DNA from: Cylindrotheca closterium
Taxonomy: Eukaryota > Bacillariophyta > Bacillariophyceae > Bacillariales > Bacillariaceae
NCBI GenBank assembly: GCA_933822405.4
Contig: CAKOGP040001869.1
Location: 1-64,000, forward strand
Direction: 5' to 3'
Length of the DNA stretch: 64,000 nucleotides
The notes below the pieces were generated by a model. The model was not told where the DNA came from and did no database searches. It saw only the letters and a program-made list of their open reading frames with translations. The translations under genes and the position numbers were made by a program. This document shows, piece by piece, positions 21,684 to 33,912 of the stretch (positions are counted from its first letter, which is position 1; the number at the start of each line of letters is the position of its first letter).

Positions 21684-24586
21684 ATGATGACGCCCCAGCG
21701 GCGTGGTGTCCGATTCAGCATGAATGCAGAAAGGAGGCCTCCTCCACTGAAGCATATTCCTCCTTCGTCACCTCCTCCCAAAGAGCGTGTCTTGCATTCC
21801 ATTTTTTCTCCGTCGTATCACACGGATAAGCAAGGTGATAAGGAAGAAGTACAAATCGGCTTCCACTCCCCTCCGCGGAGAAGCTATGCGACCTCGACAG
21901 AAGAAGGACCAGCAATTGTAGGCGCAACCCTTAGCACTCAACCAAACAATCTAAGCCCAATGTCAGCAATCTCTGCCTTTACTGCGGGGACCTCCCATTG
22001 GCAACAAGAGAAAAATAGACGAAGGACAATAACTTCAACTTCTGATGACGCCCTCAACACCTCGGTTGATACGCTAAAAACAATCGAAATGCTCAACTTT
22101 AAGTTCATTCGAAGTTGCGATTCCCCCGACCGGTTGGAGCGAGTTTTGAAGGTGTTGAATAGCACAAAGAGAGATTCCCCTCTACTTCTCCAAGAAACTA
22201 AAGACCGCTTGAGTACTCTAAGGCAAACACAGAATCAACAAAATGGTGCATATAAGAGTACTCGTCTTTTGCACCAGACCGAAATGAGGACTGAGTTTGA
22301 GTCGCCTGGGAAAGAGTACTTCTCTTCATGCGCTGCCAACATTTCTAGGATTACAAACGGAAATTCAACCCTTGATTCGATTGATCCAACCAAGACGAAC
22401 TCTTTGAACTTGTCCCTGTCACCACAGTCTGTGCTGCACGGAGTCGAATTCGTTGACACACCCTATGGCGATGAAAGCACATCCTTTTTCCAACCGTCGG
22501 CGATAACGGAAACCCCCAACCGGAATGAAATCATTGCAGTGGAGAAACGCTTGACTCCCATTGAAGAGCGCACAGGCAGTAGCCCTGTGCCGCCACCGCC
22601 ACCACCGCCACCACCGTCACGACCAATAGATTCCCATAAAACCAAGGAAAAAGTACACGGATCATTCCTTCAGAAACTTCAAAATCTTGAAACAGCCAAG
22701 AAGGAAGCAGAAAAGGTGGTCGAAAATCTTCAAAGCCAAGTGCATGAAGCAAACAACAAAACCAAACATATGCAAACGGTTGTTCGGGAGATGACAAAGG
22801 AAAAGAAGAAGCAGCACGAAGAAGCGGAAAAAGAGCGCAAGACCTTCGAAGCACAGCAGCGCCAAGCAACTACAGTCGAAAAGGGTCTCCAGGAGCGGGT
22901 CTCTTCGCTTATTGAGCAGCTTCGTCAAACTGAAGAGAAAGCAAGACTTGTAATGAGAGCGGAGAAGAATATTCGAGTGGAAAGGGAAAAACAGTTGTCG
23001 CATGTTCAACACAAGAATCAAGAACTCAATGCCATGCTGGAGAAGGCGAAACAAAATTTGGAGAGTATGAAGCAACGGCAAGCGACCTTTCGAATGGAAC
23101 TATTTCGGTGCATGGGGCTGAGCATTGATGAGGTAATCATTCCTTGCTTTGTCTTTCAATACCATTTATATGCAATCTCAGTCTTGTCGTTTTTTATCTT
23201 TTTTAAAAGTGGCGAAACTCGTCAAGCCGTGATTTACTCGCAGAGCTTTCAAAGAAAATGAGCATGATGTCCGAAGAGAATCGTAATGCAAAGATAGAGA
23301 TCCAATCGAGGCTCAAGATTGCCGAAGAGCGAGAACGTCTCGAAGCTCAACTGCAGAAGACAATCGACGAAAAGAAACAGTTGCAGGAAGAAAATTCCAA
23401 ACTAAGTGACAGAATCCAAGACTTGGCGGAAGAAGTCGAGAGCAGCCGAGCGTATATTGACAAGCTGTTAAGAACTTCTCATGACGCCAATCAGGATGAT
23501 TGGGAGACACGCGAAAAGAAGTACAAGACTGTCATTCAAAACTTGAGACAACAGATTAGAAAGCAGGGATCGACTGTAAAACTCGACCTCTACAAAAGCG
23601 CCTTGGACGATGGGAAAAGGAAAAGCCAAGATCTTCAGGAGGCAAACAAGAGAATTGCGACGCTAGTTGCGAAGGTGGTAGAGCTCGAGAAAACAGACAA
23701 GACTTCCAGCGCTCTTGGCCATCTTCCAAGCCCAGAAGGAAAGCAAGCAGTGAGGAGGGTTGCGGAATCGCCAACTGAGTATCTCAACGGAGAGACGAAT
23801 ACTCGATCTCTTGGGAAACCCATCCGCCACATCATGGGCATCGAGCAAACCAATGATGAAATAGACATGCGGCCCATTCCTTTCAAAATTGACCAATCAT
23901 ATGAGAAAATGGAGACAAAAACCCCAATCCAGAGAAGGAAATCGCAAACCAAAACGCCCAAGTCTCATGACAAATCTGTATCAGTCATCACACAACACAA
24001 GAGTCCAGATTATCAGAACGCTTGGACAAAGCGACGTAACAAGGATGACCTACTTGGTTTCGAGGTTCTCATTCCAGCTGAAACAATAGAAACGTCAGAG
24101 CAAAGAACATCACGTTTTAAGGAAGCCGATTTCAACGTCTGGAATGACAATTACGTTGAGAGTCCACAGCTCAACTCAAAGACCTCGAACTATCCATCGA
24201 GGAATAAATTTGTCCAAAAGCATCTCAACAGCGGCAAGAAGAAGAACAAATCTCCTCTCTTGGAAAGGAAAGAGCGACGGCAACGACAAGAAGAAGCGAA
24301 AAGAAGAGAACTCTTGTCGCAGTCTAAGGAGGATCATACCGGTACCACATTGACGCCTGTGAGCAAGAAAAGCACACCACCTCATCTAGTCGGTGACGAA
24401 AATGTAGATCCAGCAAAGAGTGACTGCAACAGTGCTGACTTTGCTCCGGTATCAAGCCCAAGAAAATCCACTCCACGTGAATTAGCGCGGCAAGCTGGGG
24501 GTAGAAGAGCCTTGGCTGAGAAAGTGAGAAAAATGAGATCACCTTCTTCCAAAGTACGAACTGCAACGGTACAACGAATCAGATAG
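21684..24586 (+). CDS. Large coiled-coil protein
   Basis: Two exons, 21684-23132 and 23210-24586, joined in phase 0 by a 77-bp GT-AG intron, give 941 residues; the splice keeps the coiled coil continuous (GLSIDE then WRNSSSRDLLAELSKK). The N-terminal 300 residues are low complexity with Pro-rich spots (PPPLKHIPPSSPPPKE) and a run of ten prolines after SSPV. From about residue 330 to 670 it is a Glu/Lys/Gln-rich coiled coil. The C-terminal third is basic and disordered, with Thr-Pro/Ser-Pro sites and a last motif RKSTPRELARQAGGRRALAE. No enzyme domain. A cytoskeletal or centrosome-type scaffold would fit, but that is only a guess; I do not recognise the family. Confidence 0.8.
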
Positions 24587-24672
24587 TATTCAAGTAACTT
24601 AAAGACTTTTGTGACCTCCATCTTTGAAGCATTTTTAATCCAAAATTGTAATTCACATTTGATTTTAAAAAT

Positions 24673-27600
24673 CTACAGAACGCACTGCGCACTCTGACAC
24701 CATTTCGCAAATGCAGCCCAGTGCATATCACCACTGCTTAATGTGTCCAAATCACCAACAACAAAAAGTCCAATTCTTGCCCTTGTCAATGCTACATTTA
24801 ATCTTCTCCAATCAGATAGGAACCCAACACTGTTGTTTCTATTGGAACGGACAGTAGAGAAGATGATGATATCTCGTTCTCGTCCTTGGTATCCATCCAC
24901 AGACTTCACTTCGATGGACGAATTGGCCACTCTCACTAATTCCATGACCTCTGGGTCTCCAGCAACCATACTCTTGATCAACTGGACCTGTCCGCTGTAG
25001 GGAGTGATAACCCCGATGCTCTTGGGAGAAAACGGATCGTTCACATTGTTTTGGCGGAGAACGTCCTTGAGCAGATTAACTACTCGATCTGCTTCCGCTT
25101 GGTTGATATAGGTTGTGGATTCTTGTCCTGGGATCGTCGCTCTGCTGCCAAATGCGGTGGAGCTGAACTTGTTGGCCTCGCCTCTTCGTTCGTGACATCT
25201 TCCACCAACATTGATCATGCGGACTGCCAGACCGGAGTCTTCATGTGGCATCAAGCTACGCAATCCCTTGGGGAATGGACGGTGACTGGATAGTAGGCAA
25301 GGTGTAGAGAGGAGTCCCTCGTAGAAGACTGCTGACGAGAAGGCAGCAATAGATGGGTGCATTCGATATTGCGTGCTGAGAAGAAGTGATCCAGCAAACC
25401 GTTTCTTGTAGGCAACTTGTGTGCCTCCTTGTTTGTATCGTAGTAGAGATTGGGCTTGCTTCGTGGGTAGACTGGACAGATAAGATGAATCCTCGTCGGA
25501 GCCACCATTTCTCATGTTGATACTTGGTTGCGGTAATGTTGCCGCCAGTCGCTCCATAAGGGAGATGGACAATAACGACTGTGGGTCACTTTTCACAACG
25601 GCAGGTAGTTGACATGGATCGCCAAGGAGAACCAAAGATTGGCAGCTGTTGGAAGCCGTGAGAGGGATCAAAGTAGCTGGTTCCACACTCTGACACGCTT
25701 CGTCTACAATCACAAAGGGAAGAGACAAAGGTGGAAGGCCGTCCGGAGCATCAAGTCGTTCGCGAATACTTCCAGTCCCACGTTGCTTTTTCTCTTCTTC
25801 GCGAACGTCATCCATGCTGGATTGAATGCCACACGCTGCCATGAGGCGTGGATCGGCTGCACCAGTTGAGGTGGTTACAATGACATCTGCTTCTCGAAGA
25901 GCCTTGGCTGCAGCTGTGTTGCAAGCCTGAAAAGTGTTTCATAATGGATGAGGTCCAGGTTCGTGTAATGTCTACATACTCTTTGCAAGACACGGGAAAA
26001 CTTACTTGTATGGAGCTTTTCACTGCAGCGGTTGCAATATCTTGAATTGCTCGTTCGCTAGGAGCATTGCCAACTTTCTTGCCCTTTCGCTGGCTTTGCA
26101 TCTTGGTCAGTTGTGCAGTGGCCCGGGCCGCATTTTGCAACGCCTTTTGGGCCTCGGGGTCCTTGTCAATAAAGGAATCCAATGTAAAGTCCCAGAGATT
26201 CTCCGAGACTCCAGAAGGCTTACCGATACGAACAACTCGAAGGCCAAGCTTGAGCATGGACTCTGCCAGGTTATCGGCTCCGACATTGCTGAAAGCACAA
26301 GCCAAGACCTTTGAATTGGGAGAAATAGATCTACATTGGTGGGTAAATCCAAATCCAATCGCACTGGCGACGGTGGTCTTCCCTGTTCCAGGAGGTCCTT
26401 GAATCATGGTCAGCTTTCGTGTGAGGGCTGCTCCAATAGACGCCAATTGGGGACCGTTCATGGGATTGAAAAGTTGGTTTGGATTCTTTTGCATGTAGGT
26501 CAAGGCCTGGTTCGCCAGCTTTAGGGATGTTGGCATTGGTGGTTTAGCAATTTTTCGGGACTGCGAAGATGTGATGGGATGTGTACAGTAATTGTCAGTG
26601 AACTGATTTGGATTGGAATGGAGACAATCTATCACATCCATAGTCGTTACTACTTACCAACAACTGAAGATCGCATGCTTCAATTTCGTGAAACAATTGA
26701 CTATCAGGATCTGTGAATGCATGTGTCGAAATGATGACTTCCTTAAAAACGTCGTCCATGGAAATATTGGCTTGAGGGTTTTCCTCGGCGTCCTTCTTCC
26801 CACCCTTATTTTCATCCTCAGGAGTCAATTCGGAAGTTGGCTTGGTTCGTTCGGGAATGGATGATATTTGTGCGACAGCTTCTACCATGCGAGTGTAGGG
26901 CACATTGGAAAAGAAGCGATCCAATCGTAGCCTCATGCGAGAATCCCCAGGACCCGCTGTTCCCACATTGTTCGGTGCCGGACCAAAAGCAGCTTCAAAC
27001 GCCCCTCCTGAAAGAGCAATATCAATATAGGTGGGTCCGGTGGAAATGACTCGGCCTTCCACAGAAATTGCAGTGGTACTGGCGGGCAAGTTGTTGGCAT
27101 TGAAAAAATCCCCACTTCCATGTGGCTGAAATGTCAGCAGTATCACATCGTTGTTGGAAACCTTGTGATTTGGCGGCAACAACTTGCGGCTGCCATTCGT
27201 TTCATCTTCTGGATCCTCAAATTTAGTGGTGGCATCATGGGCCTTGACCAATCGATACACTTCGTCCGAAAACAAATTACCCCTCCGTTGGGGGAACAAG
27301 TCGTAAATGGCATGTCCCGCAATCTCCAATCCAAGTGGATCATCCAAGGATCGCTTTATTCTTCCCATTACTTCTTGTTCCTGTAACATGAAACATGAAC
27401 GAAAAATATTAGAAGAAAAAGAAGAGAAAAAATGAGCGACTGTGCGGAAAAATGACACTTTCCGATGCTCCATGAATGTATTATTCAATCGTGACGTGCC
27501 TCATGATTGTATTCGTCCGTCAACATGTTCAGAAACTTGTTGTGATAGGACGACAAACTGTTGTAGAGTGTTGCTCGTTTGCGGGATCGTCCTCGTCCCC

Positions 27601-28006
27601 CAGTCTTTTCTTTGTAAGATTGAATTCCCCGTCGTTTCTTTTGTTTCCATTCTCCAGTTTGTTGCATTGGTGAACTAGTCACAGTTTGTCGTAGACTGTC
27701 ACGAATGAGTTCTTGTACAATTTGATCTCCGCCCATTTGCATCCGTCGGGTCCGGCGGTCCGATGCCTTCTGTTTGCGCATTGTCAAGGAAGCGCGATTT
27801 TGAGGTGGATGTGGCTTGTTTGGTGCTGCAAATGGTGACTGCAAGGAGGTTCCATGAAATTGTGAAAATGACGACAATGACAGTCCCAAACTGGTTGTCA
27901 GAATTGTGAGAGTCAGCAATAGACGAAGTCTCATGCTGCTGCTACTGCTGCTGCTGCTGTTGAGGTGTGGCCGCATTGGCATTGTGCTTGTGGTGGTAGA
28001 TGGCAT
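24673..28006 (-). CDS. SMUBP2-type superfamily 1 helicase, probably organelle-targeted
   Basis: Exons 28006-27500, 27380-26658, 26560-26006 and 25926-24673 give 1012 residues. The later introns (97 and 79 bp) are GT-AG, phase 0; the first (119 bp) reads best as GC-AG. The helicase core has Walker A GPPGTGKTTVASAIG (about residue 465), CAFSNVGADNLAE, IVDEACQSVEPATLIPL, LGDPCQLPAV, STQYRMHPSIAAFSS, VITPYSGQ, VKSVDGYQGRERDIIIFSTV and LNVALTRARIGLFVVGD: the Upf1-like SF1B set, closest in style to IGHMBP2/SMUBP2. The N-terminus has a poly-Ser run and a hydrophobic signal-like segment (MRLRLLLTLTILTTSLGLSL, then SSFSQF), like a diatom bipartite plastid leader; plants have a chloroplast SMUBP2-like protein. 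ATG 28006 or 27934 could start it. Targeting is inference. Confidence 0.88.
27935..27961. repeat. CTG-rich microsatellite in the helicase leader
   Basis: Imperfect (CTG)n coding for the Ser run before the hydrophobic segment of the SMUBP2-like helicase; length variation here would change only the leader. Confidence 0.6.
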
Positions 28007-28930
28007 TTTCTTTTGCAAGAGTGTTTGTGGCAGTAGAATCAGTGGAAGTTGAAAATTTATGAAGGAAGCATATCCATCAAAGACACCCTTTTACAGCTGT
28101 TTCAACTTGGAACGAAGATTCTGAAACGAGTGATTCGAAATTCGTCATTTTGGGAGATTCGGCGCGTAATAGAACTTTTTCCATCTGGAGTTCTGATGAC
28201 GTCCGTACGTGTCAGACGAGGTGACACATCAAAGTTCGTTTTGGAGTAACTGAGAACAGGAGCACATGTCCACTGCTACGTTACGGTAAACAAAGCTTTC
28301 CTCATGGCACTCACTCGGTTGTCATATTCTACATAATCATTGCAGTATTCTCTACATAAATAGCTAGGAAGGCAGCTGTACATTTTCATTACTTCTTGTT
28401 TGCTCTGCTGTGAGAAGAACTCCTCAATGCTTCGATCTTTCTCTCATCGTATCTTGATCGTATACTGCAAGATCAACACCAATGCTGAAATGAAAAGTAG
28501 ATAGGCCTAGCGTTGAGTTTTCATTGTCCATCCAAACCATCCTCTCTATCATACGGTATTCATATCTCCCACCTTGGTGCAACTCACTGAAACTCGATCC
28601 AAAATTTGAAAACCGGATCCAATTCTGACACGTTGCACATACTCGGCCGGCGCGTGACAATAAGTAAAACATAGAGTCAGCATGAGTGTTTGATGTTCAA
28701 CGCAAGGATTTTCTGTGAGAAGCAACGATTGATTTTTACGACACCACAGAATTTGAGGTTTTCGATTGAAACATCAGCAGAAAAAAAAAGAACAAGTTGC
28801 TTCCTCTTGGATTGCTTGGTCTTTTTGTGTGTAGCGGGTACTAATAGCAACTGCCCAATCAATTAAACCAACAGGAATAGAACAGGAAAGACATTGCTAA
28901 AAGTCATTGTAGGCCGTAGCTTTGCACAAA
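28007..28930. other. Long divergent intergenic region
   Basis: No gene seen in 0.9 kb between the helicase and the membrane-protein start codons; only short frames without motifs. Confidence 0.5.
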
Positions 28931-29887
28931 ATGGTAGAAAACACAACGGCATTTGAGAATTCTGGCTCCCTTTCCTTGGGCGAGTCATTGATGGCAGACG
29001 AGGATCAAAACACTGGCGATTACGAAGTCGTCTCGCACAATGGATCCGAGATTCGTTCCGCACCTGAAACTTCCACACGCAATGCCTACTTTGGCAGTGG
29101 GATTCTTATTTTGGATGGAGTGGAAGGTGAGGGTGTCGAAGAAACTGGATCCGTTCTTTCCATTCCTGGCACGGACAGTCTTCCCACGGACGTTGGCACT
29201 GTGAATGGACAAGACATTGCATACCGTGGTTGGACCATTCCAAAGTACGGCATCTTCTTGCTAAGTACAGTCTTGCTAGGTTTGGGTTACACTACGTATA
29301 CAATGTACACGTGGCGATCTGCTTCGTTCCTAAAAGATGAACAAATTGCTCAACATTTGGCTACCATTCAACGCTTGGAACAAGAGGTCCAAGAAAAGGA
29401 AACGGCGTTGGGATATTTTGATGAGTCCGACTATATCACAGTCTTTGACAACTGTTGGGTCAAGGCAAAGGCTCGTTGGTGTGACAAGGGCGGGCCTGGA
29501 TCCTTCCCACAAATCTTTGGTAACGCGATTGGAGAGGCTAGCAAACTTGTGACGGACACCTTTGCTTCCCTCACCGATACCATGAAGGAAGTTCCAGAAG
29601 CTGCTTCGTCCGAGTTGAAGTCGGCTACTGATGCTGTCAACAAGGTCACGGATGCCTTTTCTTTGTTTGTAGGTGCCGCCGGAGATGCCATGTTCGCCGA
29701 ACTTCAGGAGTTTTCGGACAATCCCATGGATTACATGGCAGAGGCTGTCAAAGGAACCCATAATGAACCAGAAATTACGGGAAAGGGGGTTGATGAAGTC
29801 ATGAATATAATGACCGGCAAGACCTTTTACATGACGGACGATGAAGCAGCTGCAGCTAAGGAAGCGGCTGTGTTGAATGAGCTTTAG
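28931..29887 (+). CDS. Single-pass membrane protein, unknown
   Basis: 318 residues from ATG 28931, intronless, unnamed. The first 100 residues are acidic and Ser-rich with no signal peptide. A membrane helix follows at about residues 104-125 (YGIFLLSTVLLGLGYTTYTM), then a short coiled coil (EQIAQHLATIQRLEQEVQEK), a Cys pair in DNCWVKAKARWC, and amphipathic helices rich in Ala/Val/Thr (SELKSATDAVNKVTDAFSLF). The C-terminus is acidic. The layout suits a type II anchored protein with a helical lumenal or extracellular part. Family and location cannot be read from the sequence; composition and codon evenness support a real gene. Confidence 0.72.
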   Translation: MVENTTAFENSGSLSLGESLMADEDQNTGDYEVVSHNGSEIRSAPETSTRNAYFGSGILILDGVEGEGVEETGSVLSIPGTDSLPTDVGTVNGQDIAYRGWTIPKYGIFLLSTVLLGLGYTTYTMYTWRSASFLKDEQIAQHLATIQRLEQEVQEKETALGYFDESDYITVFDNCWVKAKARWCDKGGPGSFPQIFGNAIGEASKLVTDTFASLTDTMKEVPEAASSELKSATDAVNKVTDAFSLFVGAAGDAMFAELQEFSDNPMDYMAEAVKGTHNEPEITGKGVDEVMNIMTGKTFYMTDDEAAAAKEAAVLNEL

Positions 29888-30553
29888 ACGTCAGCGCACA
29901 CAACGACTACAGTATGGAATGGAGGCTTTGGCATTTGATAAGTCGAAGCTTTTATATATTTGGCCTATAAGTATGATGTATACCTTATTTCATTATAATA
30001 ACACTACCGGTACTAGCCTAGCAGAATAATCATTATGATTATGGATGATGAATTGTTTTTTTCAAATGTGGCCCGTTTTGTGACCTAGTCCTACCTGGTA
30101 CTGTAGCTCGAAGTAAGTTGCGCTGGCAAATATGTGGCTACAGATCAATTTCTTTGTCAACAAGGAGTATCTGCGTGTAAAGGGATGCCAAATGATGTGT
30201 AGTTCGTCTTTCGCAAAAGCACAACTCTTCACTAGAACTCAAGAGGCATTTTGGAGGACACACATACAGGAGACCCGGATATCATTGGCACTTCGCGCGT
30301 TTGTACGCTGTAGGTATTTCAAGTACTACGGACATTTTCATTTCCAAGTCTCATCCTCAACGGTTAGGTCGCATCAAGATCCAACAAAAAGTCAAATAGA
30401 GCAGCCAAAGCTTCGATAGGTAATCATTGGTAGATCGATCGATCGATCGATCGGAGCGTAGGTGGACCATTGGTGTATTTCATCTAGTCATACGTTGAAG
30501 AAAGAGTCAGTCGCTCGCTCGCTAGACAAATCCTCTCCTAATCCACAACCACC
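29888..30553. other. Intergenic with GATC repeat
   Basis: No gene seen. Holds CTACCGGTACTAG at about 30004, CTACCTGGTACTGTAG at 30091-30106, and a (GATC)5 run. Confidence 0.55.
30433..30452. repeat. (GATC)5 microsatellite
   Basis: Five perfect GATC units about 100 bp upstream of the EXO84-like start codon. Confidence 0.95.
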
Positions 30554-32956
30554 ATGAGCCGCGGAGGAGGAGGAATCGACAAGGAGTTTGTGGAGGAACG
30601 AGTGGCCTTTACGGTCAATCAAGAGCGGCCGGATCATTTCATTCCCCGTATTTCTGTCTCCAAAACGTCTGGTTCCAGTGGCCGCGTCGAAAAGTCCTTT
30701 CGGCCCATGGAACCCAGCGATGTTGCTAGGATTTTGGATTACGAAGGAGTTCCGGATCCACCGCCGGATGGAGCCATGATGCACGGAGAAATGACTGAAG
30801 ATGATATAGATTTCCCCAGTCGGCACTTTTGTATAAGAGGAGGCTTCTTGTTTTACTTTGATTTGAGTGATATTACTGGTTCGGGGCAATCGCACTATGT
30901 CGAATATCATGGAGCACCAATTGGAGTCATTCCCCTGGACAAGGTGACGATTTCTCTCCCTCCGGGGGGTCGTCGTGTCTTTCGTGAGCACGCACAAACC
31001 AGTGCCAAGACGGGATATGAGATTGCTATTTTGCATGGAGGAAGTGCGGAAGGAGGAGATGGAAATCGTCCTCCTGCTTTTATTGCTGCGCGGACACTAC
31101 AATTGAGAGAACGATGGGCTGATGCCATTAAAGCCAGGGCAGGACAGGAGAGACATACCAAGTTAAGAACTGTCTTTAACTTTTCGCAAGCCTCCGCGCT
31201 GAAACCCCAGGATATGCTCAAGAAAAGCGGCAATTCTGTCAACACCGAGACCTTGCGCAAACCGAAGAAGGGAAAGAAAAATCGCAAGCATTTGCAAAGT
31301 TCGGATGACAAGGATGGCGGTAGCCATGAAAACCTGGTGCAAGACTCCTTGCAAGACTTTGGAAAGTCGGCATTCAACGAAAAGGCATTTGTGGATAACT
31401 ATTTCGAAAAATACAGCGAGAAAGATGCGGAGGATGAATGTCGACTCATGGAGCAAAAGCAAACGGCTATCAAGAAGGGACTCAAGACGGCAATTTTAGA
31501 ACAATATGAATACTTTGTCGAAGCATCAGCCGAAATGACCAAGATGGGTAAAGAGGTTGGAGAATTAAAGAACATGGTAGAAACTCAAGTAGAAACCGTG
31601 AAGGATATGAAGGAGATTGATTTTGGACTCACCTCCAACTTGGATGACGGCGATGAGAATGCAAGTTATCCCGATGACATGTTCAATGATGCTCGAAAAA
31701 GTGGCGGCGCTTCCAGCAGACGTCGATTGGATGACGATCAGTCCGACGCCAGTAGTGTTTCTTCGAATGGAGGTGAAGCACCAAAATTCGAAACCGGCCT
31801 TCGGTTTCGCGATGCCGATGCCAAAGATGGAGCCATTGGAATTCCATCCTATTTGGATGATTCTATCGAAGAAATCACCGCTTTTGTGAAGGAGAGTCGA
31901 TACACGGATGCTACTGATCTTTGGGCCAAGGCCAAACAAGACGTATCTGGAATTATGCAACAACACGAAACTCCAACCAACAACTACCTCACCCGGAAGC
32001 AATTTGCCCAAGTCCAAACCCTTATTACCAGTCTGGATGATTTAGCAGAAATTATTAGCAATCGATTGGTGGAGAATCTTCGGCGAAAGAATGAAGCTCT
32101 CAAGCAAGCCTCCAAAAGAGAGCGATCCGCAGCCTCCACCCAAATGGTTCCTTCGGTGTCCCCGTGCTGCCTTAATGACGACTTGGTGTCGTTGCGACTC
32201 CTTGTAAAGCTTGGAAAGACTCAAGATGCAGCTACAGCGTATTCGGCAAGAAGATCGCTCTTGTTGCTCGAAAGGTACGGTGCTTGATTTCATCCATTTG
32301 GTTCGTTTTTTCTGTCATGATGAAACAACCTCACATTTTCTATTCCTCATCTTACTTTTGATCAACTTAGTCTGCATGAACGTCCACTAGCAGGAACTGG
32401 TAATGTTGATTTGGTAATCTATGCTGCGCAATTGAGCCAATCTTTCTTCTCGTGTCTAGCTGGTGCAATTGAGGGTTTCCTAGACCTATTCTTGACAGTA
32501 CCACCAAATGGAAAGGAGGAAGGCACCATTAGTACGGATGGCGGAATACATAACCTACCAGCTGGTGCATTGGCTAGCATTGTCTTGTGGTGCGATGCTG
32601 AATTGTCCAAGTTTGCTGCTGCCTTTGGAGGTGCGCGTATTTTGGGCAACCTACCGCTCTCTCCACCACCCCGCGACGCGGCCAAGAAAGGACCACGTGT
32701 CCTGGGAAAGACCAATGGCAACAAGGACAGAGAGAGTGCCATTGAAACTGCTGCAGAGTGCGTCAGCCAAGCCTTTCAGTATGCTTCCGAAAATTTGGAT
32801 ACTGTTGGCTTGCCCCTTACGCCTCGTTTGGCCGAGTCCCTCAGGAAACGTCTAAAGGGATGCGAGTCGGAAGTGGCCAAGTCAATGGAAGACCAATGGA
32901 GAGCGATTGTCTTGGAGTGGGAATTCGCAGTAGACGATGATGGTCGAATGATGTAA
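30554..32956 (+). CDS. EXO84: EXO84-like exocyst subunit with leading PH domain
   Basis: Two exons, 30554-32274 and 32371-32956 (96-bp intron, phase 2), give 768 residues; the join reads SLLLLE-SLHERPLAGTG. The exocyst tethers secretory vesicles to the plasma membrane. A PH-like domain comes first (about residues 90-200: FCIRGGFLFYFDLSD to LRERWADAIKARA). Then the EXO84 coil: FNEKAFVDNYFEKYSEKDAE, KKGLKTAILEQYEYFVEASA and EVGELKNMVETQVE. The helical C-terminal part has SIEEITAFVKESRYTDATDL and LDDLAEIISNRLVENLR. In animal and fungal EXO84 the coil precedes the PH domain; the reverse order here is odd. The exocyst call rests on the coil and helical parts. Confidence 0.72.
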
Positions 32957-33151
32957 CTAATGTACTAGTTCTAAAAATGCAACATGCTTCACACTTTAAG
33001 AAGTGGAAATATACGCTTGACAGCAGCGGTTGTGTGCTCTAATTGAATCTGTAACCAAAGCCCATACAGAAAAATAAAGCAAAAATAAAACAGAAAGACA
33101 CCCTCATGAAAGAAAAAGCACACTATGGCAGGGAATATAACAACAACTCGA

Positions 33152-33514
33152 TTACAGTAGCTCTGGATCATCGTCATCATCATCATAGTCATCGTCTGCT
33201 GGAACCATCTGCATATCCCCCAGAACGGCATCTGCTCTTGAACTTTGAATTTGCAGCAATTGTCTTTCTCTTCTCATTTGCCACCGTTTGCAAGATTGCC
33301 AAAGCAGCAGCACTAATCCAACCCCCACAAGGATCAGTGCTGCCAATCCATATTTCCCCGCCAAGCTATCGGCATCACCTTCCATGGGAGCTCCTGCGGA
33401 GTCGCTTGAAGGGGACGCTGTGGGTGACATTCCGCTATCTTGGTCGCCGTCGTCTGGGTTGTCTCCGTCGAGTAACCGCTTTGATTGCAAAACAAGGTTG
33501 GCAACGGTGGACAT
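33152..33514 (-). CDS. Small single-pass membrane protein
   Basis: 120 residues from ATG 33514. A Ser/Asp/Pro-rich first half precedes one membrane helix (YGLAALILVGVGLVLLLWQ, about residues 54-72), then a basic stretch (KRWQMRRERQ) and a strongly acidic C-terminus with an Asp run from an ATC-type repeat at 33167-33187. No signal peptide, so a simple anchor with basic residues on the cytosolic side. The frame is open upstream but reads as low-complexity leader. No family recognised. It converges with EXO84 across 195 bp and diverges from the GDPD-like gene. Confidence 0.6.
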   Translation of the reverse strand: MSTVANLVLQSKRLLDGDNPDDGDQDSGMSPTASPSSDSAGAPMEGDADSLAGKYGLAALILVGVGLVLLLWQSCKRWQMRRERQLLQIQSSRADAVLGDMQMVPADDDYDDDDDDPELL

Positions 33515-33912
33515 TTTGTGATTTGGGTTGGTTGTGACTGTTTGTTGATGCTTTTGTTTGGTTGTTTCGGTGTATGTTGCTAGATTTTCCTTTGACTCTA
33601 TTCTAGTAGACGTTGAATAGCGCTTGGGTGGAACCTTTCGCTGTCTCGTTTGTACAAGGTCGCTGAGATATTGAGTCTTGGAGCCAAGTGATATTGTAGG
33701 AAACACGAAAGATCAAATGAAGGTTGGGAATCCAAAAATCTGCAGGACGAAAGCATGCCAAAATCTACAACGGTCATTGTAACAGTCAAATGAATCAACT
33801 AAATCGACCACTTCGACCAATCAATTTGAAATTGAAATGCAACCACACCTCACAACTCACACAATAGTATCACGTTGACCACCCGAGAATAGTGTTTCAC
33901 ATTAGCAATGAA
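33515..33912. other. Divergent intergenic region
   Basis: No gene seen between the small membrane protein and the GDPD-like start codons. Confidence 0.5.

Noticed and set aside
24337..24348. ACCGGTACC inside a coding exon
   Set aside because: Explained by the coding sequence; not counted in the intergenic word family.
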